In this document: positions 6,830 to 10,816 of the stretch, piece after piece
Layout: each line of letters opens with the position of its first letter
Position numbering within the stretch: the first letter of the stretch is position 1
Assembly (NCBI GenBank): GCA_005877855.1
Contig: VBOF01000166.1
Coordinates: forward strand, 1-10,816
Source of the DNA: Nitrospirota bacterium
GTDB lineage: Bacteria > Nitrospirota > Nitrospiria > Nitrospirales > NS-4
DNA length: 10,816 nt
Direction of reading: 5' to 3'
Notes under the pieces: model-generated
The model's input: the letters and a program-made list of their open reading frames with translations, nothing else
Database searches by the model: none
What the model was told of the DNA's origin: nothing
Translations under genes and position numbers: made by a program

Positions 6830-8434
6830 ATGAAAGCCGACGACGCACGCCAAGTCGAAATCTACGACACCACCCTGCGCGACGGCGCGCAGGCCGAGGA
6901 TGTCTCGTTCTCGGCCGAGGATAAGGTCATGGTCGCCCAGAAACTGGACGAACTGGGCGCCCACTTCATCGAAGGCGGGTGGCCGGGGGCCAATCCGAAG
7001 GACATCGACTTCTTCCGCATGATCAAGACCGTGCCGCTCAAGCAGGCCAAGGTCGTGGCCTTCGGCTCGACGCGGCGGGCGACCAACCCGGCGCATGCCG
7101 ATCCCACCTTGAAGGCCATCCTCGACGCGGACACCCGGTACGTGACCCTGTTCGGCAAGAGCTGGACCCTGCATGTGACGGATGCGCTCGGCATCTCGCT
7201 GAAGAAGAACCTCGCGCTGATCGAGGATTCCATCGCGTTTGTGCAGGGCAAGGGGCGGCAGGTGTTCTATGACGCCGAGCACTTCTTCGACGGTTACAAG
7301 GCCAACCCCGACTACGCTCTGCAAACCCTCCTGAAGGCCCAAGCGGCTGGCGCCGAGCGCATCATCCTGTGCGACACGAACGGCGGGACGATGCCGTGGG
7401 AGGTCAAGCAGATCGTCGCGACAGTCGCCCGCGAAGTCCGCGTGCCGCTCGGCATCCACGCCCACAACGATGCGGAGATGGCCGTTGCCAACTCGCTGAC
7501 CGCGATCCAGGAGGGCGTGCTCCAGGTGCAGGGCACGATCAACGGGATCGGCGAGCGGTGCGGCAACGCCAACCTCTCCTCGATCATCCCGAACCTGCAC
7601 TTCAAGATGAAGATGCCGGCGGTGACCCCGGACCAGTTGCGGAACCTCCGCGAGGTGTCCCACTTCGTGGCCGAGATCGCCAACCTGGTCCCGGACAAGC
7701 ACGAGCCTTACGTGGGCGACTCGGCCTTTGCGCACAAAGGGGGCATGCACATTGACGCGGTACGCAAGAACCCGATGACCTACGAGCACGTCCGCCCGGA
7801 AGCGGTCGGCAATCGCCAGCGGATGCTGATCTCCGACTATGCCGGCAAGAGCAGCCTGGCGGCGAAGGCCGAGGAGTTTCACGTCAAGCTGCCCAAGAAC
7901 GACCCCAAGGCCCAGGAACTGCTGGCGACGCTCAAGGATCTGGAGAACCAGGGCTACCAGTTCGAAGGGGCCGAGGGGTCGTTCGAGCTCTTGATGCGCC
8001 GGATGCTCGGCAAGCACAAGCCCTCCTTTGAGTTACTGGGGTTCCGCGTGATCGTGGAGAAGCGGAGGGCGGATGAGAACCCGATCTCGGAGGCCACGGT
8101 GATGGTCAAGGTCGGTTCCACGGTGGAACACACGGTCGCCGTGGGCACCGGTCCGGTGAATGCCCTGGACCATGCCATCCGCAAGGCGCTCGAGAAGTTC
8201 TATCCGCAGTTACGGGAGGTGAAGCTCCTGGACTATAAAGTCCGTGTCCTCGCCGCCAATAAAGGCACGGCCTCTCGGGTCCGTGTGCTTATTGAATCGG
8301 GAGACCACAAGGAGAAGTGGGGGACGGTGGGAGTGTCCGAGAACATCATGGAGGCAAGCTGGCAGGCGTTAGCCGACAGCATCGAATATAAGATGGTGAA
8401 AGACCGGCGTTCTGGCAAGCACACTTCTGCTTGA
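6830..8434 (+). CDS. cimA: (R)-citramalate synthase (LeuA-like, long type)
   Basis: Condenses pyruvate with acetyl-CoA to citramalate, the first step of a threonine-independent route to 2-oxobutyrate and isoleucine. The 534 residues fit the long CimA family found in Geobacter, Leptospira and Aquifex. The N-terminal HMGL-like barrel opens with EIYDTTLRDGAQAEDVSFS (Arg17 and Asp18 catalytic/metal region). It continues with EGGWPGANPKD, VFYDAEHFFDGY, the metal-binding HAHND motif, and GTINGIGERCGNANL. A C-terminal LeuA-type regulatory domain starts near residue 400 (SFELLGFRV) and ends in GVSENIMEASWQALADSIEYK; isoleucine inhibition is likely from family knowledge. Homocitrate or isopropylmalate synthase is less likely because of the EGGWPGxNPKD motif and the operon context. 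The ATG lies 1 nt after the lysC stop, and the gene closes the operon. Confidence 0.92.
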   Translation: MKADDARQVEIYDTTLRDGAQAEDVSFSAEDKVMVAQKLDELGAHFIEGGWPGANPKDIDFFRMIKTVPLKQAKVVAFGSTRRATNPAHADPTLKAILDADTRYVTLFGKSWTLHVTDALGISLKKNLALIEDSIAFVQGKGRQVFYDAEHFFDGYKANPDYALQTLLKAQAAGAERIILCDTNGGTMPWEVKQIVATVAREVRVPLGIHAHNDAEMAVANSLTAIQEGVLQVQGTINGIGERCGNANLSSIIPNLHFKMKMPAVTPDQLRNLREVSHFVAEIANLVPDKHEPYVGDSAFAHKGGMHIDAVRKNPMTYEHVRPEAVGNRQRMLISDYAGKSSLAAKAEEFHVKLPKNDPKAQELLATLKDLENQGYQFEGAEGSFELLMRRMLGKHKPSFELLGFRVIVEKRRADENPISEATVMVKVGSTVEHTVAVGTGPVNALDHAIRKALEKFYPQLREVKLLDYKVRVLAANKGTASRVRVLIESGDHKEKWGTVGVSENIMEASWQALADSIEYKMVKDRRSGKHTSA

Positions 8435-8459
8435 CTTCTCGAAAGCGCCTTCGTATCCT
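8431..8459 (+). promoter_or_regulatory. Sigma-70-like promoter of ihfA overlapping the cimA stop
   Basis: TTGACT at 8431-8436 (one mismatch to TTGACA) and TATCCT at 8454-8459 (TA and the final T conserved) are separated by 17 nt. The -35 box contains the TGA stop of cimA. A small dyad, CGAA-AGCGCC-TTCG (8440-8453), fills the spacer and could be an operator, but it is short. Transcription would start near 8466, about 40 nt before the ihfA ATG. Confidence 0.6.
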
Positions 8460-8505
8460 GGTGAACTCTCAAGGGATTTAGCCCGATTCATGAGGGGGGA
8501 GAGGG

Positions 8506-8778
8506 ATGAGGAAAGCAGACTTGGCGACCGAAATTTACGAAAAAGTTGGTGTTTCGAAGAAGGAGGCTGCGGACCTCGTCGAGCTGGTCTTGAATACGAT
8601 TAAGAGCGTCCTCCAGAAGGGAGAATCTTTTAAAATCGCCGGCTTTGGGAATTTTATTGTTCGAAGCAAAGGGCCTCGCAAAGGTCGCAACCCGCGGACC
8701 GGTGAGGAAATCGGGATTACCCCTCGACGTGTGGTGACCTTCCGTCCGAGCCAAATCTTTAAAAAACATGTGAACTAG
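8506..8778 (+). CDS. ihfA: Integration host factor alpha-like DNA-bending protein (HU/IHF family)
   Basis: A 90-residue nucleoid protein of the HU/IHF superfamily, nearer to IHF-alpha than to HU. It has MRKADLATEIYEKVGVSKKEA (dimerisation helices), KIAGFGNFIVRSK, and the DNA-binding arm with GRNPRTGEE followed by ITPRRVVTFRPSQIFK. Pro63 sits at the arm tip, where the DNA-kinking proline is found. A partner IhfB is not in the window, so it may act as a homodimer or with a distant subunit. A purine-rich Shine-Dalgarno (AGGGGGGA, 8493-8500) lies 5 nt before the ATG. The gene is visibly richer in A and T and in codons such as AAA, ATT, GTT and TTT than its neighbours, perhaps reflecting a different expression level. 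It has its own probable promoter, and the merR-type gene follows after 18 nt. Confidence 0.9.
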   Translation: MRKADLATEIYEKVGVSKKEAADLVELVLNTIKSVLQKGESFKIAGFGNFIVRSKGPRKGRNPRTGEEIGITPRRVVTFRPSQIFKKHVN

Positions 8779-8796
8779 CCACTCGCACTGGCTGAG

Positions 8797-9177
8797 ATGG
8801 CGACTGGGACGTCAGCATCCAACCACAGCACAAGCACCACAGTCGGCGAGAAGCTCTTCTACAAGATCGGGGAGGTAAGCCGGCTGACCGGCCTCCCCGC
8901 CTATGTGCTTCGCTTTTGGGAGTCCGAGTTCGGGTTCCTGCGTCCCCAGAAGACCGGTGGACGGCAGCGGAAGTACACCCAGAAGGACATCGAGACGCTC
9001 CTCCAGATCAAACGGATGCGGTACGAGCAGGGCTTCACGCTGGAGGGGTTGAAGCGTCGGTGGCATACGCGGGCAGGCATGCAGGAGCGACGGCCCTCGC
9101 GCGACACGCTCGAGGTGGTCCGCCGCGTGAAGCACGAGGTCCACGAGATGCTGAAGGTTCTCGGCGATTCGACGTAA
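8797..9177 (+). CDS. Small MerR-family helix-turn-helix transcriptional regulator
   Basis: A 126-residue protein with a Ser/Thr-rich N-terminal tail (residues 1-16) and a MerR-type winged helix-turn-helix: FYKIGEVSRLTGLPAYVLRFWESEF (21-45), then LRPQKTGGRQRKYTQKDIETLLQIKRM (48-74). A short helical tail (101-122) may form the dimer coiled coil. There is no C-terminal effector or metal-binding domain, so the inducer is unknown. The arrangement IHF gene, small MerR gene, tRNA-Pro is one I recall from several deltaproteobacterial and Nitrospira-like genomes, but its function is not established. The Shine-Dalgarno is poor (only GGCTGAG before ATG), and a short stem AGCCA/TGGCT (8777-8793) spans the ihfA stop, so translation may be coupled to ihfA. 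Confidence 0.85.
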   Translation: MATGTSASNHSTSTTVGEKLFYKIGEVSRLTGLPAYVLRFWESEFGFLRPQKTGGRQRKYTQKDIETLLQIKRMRYEQGFTLEGLKRRWHTRAGMQERRPSRDTLEVVRRVKHEVHEMLKVLGDST

Positions 9178-9209
9178 GTCGATCCCGGCCGGACAAGTCT
9201 GATATGGTT

Positions 9210-9286
9210 CGGGGCGTAGCGCAGCCCGGTAGCGCACTCGCTTGGGGTGCGAGTGGTCGTGGGTTCAAATCCCGCCGCCCCGACCA
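9210..9286 (+). tRNA. tRNA-Pro (anticodon GGG)
   Basis: A full cloverleaf of 77 nt. The acceptor stem is CGGGGCG/CGCCCCG with discriminator A and an encoded CCA. The D arm is GCGC-AGCCCGGTA-GCGC. The anticodon stem CTCGC/GCGAG encloses a 7-nt loop TTGGGGT, which puts GGG at positions 34-36 and G at 37. The variable loop is TGGTC. The T arm is GTGGG-TTCAAAT-CCCGC with one G-U pair. The C1-G72 pair is typical of bacterial tRNA-Pro. No convincing promoter lies just upstream, so it may be co-transcribed with ihfA and the merR-type gene. The inverted-repeat element starts 9 nt after its CCA. Confidence 0.97.
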
Positions 9287-9295
9287 AAACAATTT

Positions 9296-9370
9296 AGGGG
9301 TCAGAGTCGATTTAGACGCGAAGTCGTACGTTGCGGTGCAGGCAGTGCTGCTAAATCGACTCTGACCCCT
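9296..9370. repeat. Perfect 20-bp inverted repeat with 35-nt loop (REP/RAYT-like or MITE-like element)
   Basis: AGGGGTCAGAGTCGATTTAG (9296-9315) is followed after 35 nt by its exact reverse complement (9351-9370). The loop has its own small dyad (GCAG..CTGC near 9338-9351). GGGGTCAGAGTCGA-type termini resemble, from memory, repeats that accompany IS200-like REP-associated tyrosine transposases (RAYTs) in many genomes. No transposase gene and no clear target duplication are present. There is no U-run after the right arm, so it is not a typical intrinsic terminator, though as RNA it would form a very stable hairpin. It fills the space between tRNA-Pro and pcm. Confidence 0.8.
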
Positions 9371-9387
9371 TCTCACTCTTGCCTGTG

Positions 9388-10041
9388 ATGATCAATCCTG
9401 ATCACGCCCGGTTGAAAATGGTCGAGGAGCAGCTCGTTCCCCGGGGCATCACCGATGCGCGGGTCCTGGAAGCGATGCGAAAGGTCCCCCGGCATCTGTT
9501 TCTCGAGGAGGCCCTGGCTGATCGAGCCTACGACGATTCGGCTTTGCCGATCGGCGAGAAGCAGACCATTTCACAACCCTACATCGTGGCGCTGATGACG
9601 CAGGCTCTCGCACTCTGCCCGACCGACAAGGTTTTGGAGATCGGTACGGGGTCCGGCTATCAGACAGCGATCCTGGCCGAGCTGGCGGAGCGGGTTTATT
9701 CCATCGAACGGGTGAAGTCGCTGGCCCTGCAGGCACGCGAGCGGCTGGACCGGATGGGCTACCGGAACGTGGCGATCCGGATCGGAGACGGGACCTACGG
9801 GTGGGGAGACGCCGCGCCGTTCGACGCCATCCTGGTGGCGGCCGGCTCTCCGAGCGTGCCGCCGTTGCTCGTCGAGCAGTTGCGGGAAGGCGGGCGGCTG
9901 GTCATTCCGGTCGGCGACCGCACCGTGCAGCGGCTGCAGTTGGGCGTGAAACAACATGGACACTTGGCCCTCAGCGACTTGGGCGACTGTGTCTTCGTCC
10001 CCTTCATCGGGGCTTTCGCATGGAACGCGGACGCATGCTGA
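9388..10041 (+). CDS. pcm: Protein-L-isoaspartate O-methyltransferase
   Basis: Cytoplasmic SAM-dependent repair enzyme that methylates L-isoaspartyl residues in aged proteins. The 217 residues match the family's usual 205-225. It shows the family helix MVEEQLVPRGITDARVLEAM, then the substrate-site motif ALPIGEKQTISQPYIVALM (residues 52-70), the SAM motif I VLEIGTGSGYQTAIL (82-96), YSIERVKSLALQAR, the post-I motif, FDAILVAAGSPSVP, and LREGGRLVIPVG. In-frame TTG (9379), GTG (9385) and ATG (9388) are all possible starts; I chose the ATG. An internal ATG at 9418, at the start of the conserved helix, is an alternative. None has a Shine-Dalgarno, because the region upstream is the right arm of the inverted repeat. 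Its end overlaps cysS by 7 nt. Confidence 0.93.
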   Translation: MINPDHARLKMVEEQLVPRGITDARVLEAMRKVPRHLFLEEALADRAYDDSALPIGEKQTISQPYIVALMTQALALCPTDKVLEIGTGSGYQTAILAELAERVYSIERVKSLALQARERLDRMGYRNVAIRIGDGTYGWGDAAPFDAILVAAGSPSVPPLLVEQLREGGRLVIPVGDRTVQRLQLGVKQHGHLALSDLGDCVFVPFIGAFAWNADAC

Positions 10042-10816
10042 AGGTCTTCAACACCCTGACCGGCCGGAAGGATCCGTTCGAGCCGCTGGTGCCCGGCCAG
10101 GTCCGGATGTATGTGTGCGGCGTGACGGTCTACGACGACGTTCACCTGGGCCACGCCCGCAGCGCCGTCGTCTTCGATGTCATCCGGCGATACCTTGAAT
10201 ACCGCGGCTTCAACGTCACATTCGTCAAGAACTTCACGGACGTGGATGACAAGATCATCAATCGGGCCCGGGAATTGAGCCTGCCGTGGCAGGTCGTGAC
10301 CGCCCGGTACATCGATGCCTACTACCGCGATATGGGGCGCCTTGGGGTCCGCCCGGCAACGGTGGAACCCAAGGCTACCGAGCACATGGCGGAGATCATC
10401 CGGCTCATACACGTGCTTCTTGAGCTAGGCGTCGCGTACCGAGTCAACGGCGATGTCTACTTCGAGGTCCAGAAGTATCCCGCCTACGGGCGGCTCTCCA
10501 AGCGCAAGCTCGACGAGCTGCAGGCCGGCGCGCGTGTCGAAGTGGATGAGCGCAAGCGCAACCCCATGGACTTTGCGCTGTGGAAGTCCTCCAAGCCCGG
10601 TGAACCGGAGTGGCCGAGTCCGTGGGGGCCCGGACGTCCGGGCTGGCACATCGAATGTTCCGCCATGTCGATGAAGCACCTCGGCGACACGTTCGACATC
10701 CATGGGGGCGGCCAGGACCTCATCTTCCCGCACCACGAGAACGAAATCGCCCAGTCCTGCGCGGCGACCGGTAAGGAGTTCGCCCGGTACTGGATCCATA
10801 ATGGCTTTGTCACCGT
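10035..10816 (+). CDS. cysS: Cysteinyl-tRNA synthetase, 3' partial
   Basis: Class I aminoacyl-tRNA synthetase that charges tRNA-Cys. The frame stays open to the window edge (260 codons), so the KMSKS loop and anticodon domain are missing. It starts MLKVFNTLTGRKDPFEPLVPG, then MYVCGVTVYDDVHLGHAR, with zinc ligand Cys28 and the HIGH-type signature HLGH at 37-40. FVKNFTDVDDKIINRA follows, then GWHIECSAM (Cys208) and GGGQDLIFPHHENEIAQS (His233, Glu237). These four are the zinc ligands known from E. coli CysRS at near-identical positions. The ATG at 10035 fits the family N-terminus and overlaps the pcm stop (10039-10041). An in-frame ATG at 10020 would add five residues. The overlap suggests translational coupling with pcm. 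Confidence 0.95.
   Translation, partial: MLKVFNTLTGRKDPFEPLVPGQVRMYVCGVTVYDDVHLGHARSAVVFDVIRRYLEYRGFNVTFVKNFTDVDDKIINRARELSLPWQVVTARYIDAYYRDMGRLGVRPATVEPKATEHMAEIIRLIHVLLELGVAYRVNGDVYFEVQKYPAYGRLSKRKLDELQAGARVEVDERKRNPMDFALWKSSKPGEPEWPSPWGPGRPGWHIECSAMSMKHLGDTFDIHGGGQDLIFPHHENEIAQSCAATGKEFARYWIHNGFVT

Noticed and set aside
8777..8793. AGCCA/TGGCT stem between ihfA and the merR-type gene as an attenuator
   Set aside because: A 5-bp stem is too weak to support alone; mentioned only as possible coupling.
9168..9209. Dedicated promoter for tRNA-Pro
   Set aside because: A TATA-like GATATG lies only about 5 nt from the mature tRNA start and has no -35 at proper spacing.
8916..9365. Open frame running through the merR-type gene, tRNA-Pro and the repeat
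   Set aside because: It crosses a tRNA and lies out of frame with the recognised MerR domain, so it is a shadow.
9296..9370. Inverted repeat as an intrinsic terminator of the tRNA
   Set aside because: A 35-nt loop and no downstream T-run; the perfect 20-nt arms fit a repeat element better.
1..10816. CRISPR array, prophage, insertion sequence with transposase, toxin-antitoxin or defence genes
   Set aside because: No regularly spaced repeats and no such proteins are present; all coding space is accounted for by housekeeping and biosynthetic genes.

Overview
This is a high-GC chromosomal window in which every gene lies on the plus strand. Housekeeping and amino-acid biosynthesis genes are packed tightly, with gaps of 1 to 32 nt inside the main operon. 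The GC content, the gene order, an IHF-alpha-like gene followed by a small MerR-type gene and tRNA-Pro, and an AlaC-type aminotransferase leading a threonine/lysine operon suggest a Nitrospirota (Nitrospira-like) or deltaproteobacterial-type genome. This placement is from general recall of gene order, not a search.

Layout. Positions 1-495 hold the C-terminal GGDEF domain of a gene that starts upstream of the window. A 121-nt gap follows, containing an almost consensus sigma-70 promoter (530-558) and a strong Shine-Dalgarno sequence before a TTG start at 617. From there a six-gene operon runs to 8434: alaC, hom, thrC, an ApgM-family gene, lysC, cimA. A second sigma-70-like promoter overlaps the cimA stop codon and drives an ihfA-like gene, followed by a MerR-type gene, tRNA-Pro(GGG), a 75-nt perfect-armed inverted-repeat element, pcm, and cysS, which runs off the right edge. 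No gene-free stretch exceeds about 210 nt; the longest (9178-9387) holds the tRNA and the inverted repeat.

How the genes work together. LysC phosphorylates aspartate (asd is not in the window), Hom makes homoserine and ThrC makes threonine. The classical homoserine kinase thrB is absent, and exactly where it would be expected sits a phosphoglycerate-mutase-like (ApgM-family) gene. A subset of that family has been proposed to be homoserine kinase. CimA starts a threonine-independent route to isoleucine, and AlaC interconverts pyruvate and alanine, so one transcript may set flux between aspartate- and pyruvate-derived amino acids.

Most interesting points: (1) the ApgM-like protein sits in the homoserine-kinase slot and has lost several residues normal for the family (Ser to Gly at 56, Asp to Asn at 350, Arg to Leu at 75); (2) hom carries an in-frame, hairpin-rich insertion of about 50 codons in the middle of its catalytic domain, with codon use unlike the rest of the gene; (3) lysC has an internal in-frame ATG behind a perfect Shine-Dalgarno, predicting a separate regulatory beta subunit; (4) a REP/RAYT-like inverted repeat lies between tRNA-Pro and pcm and has taken over the pcm leader.
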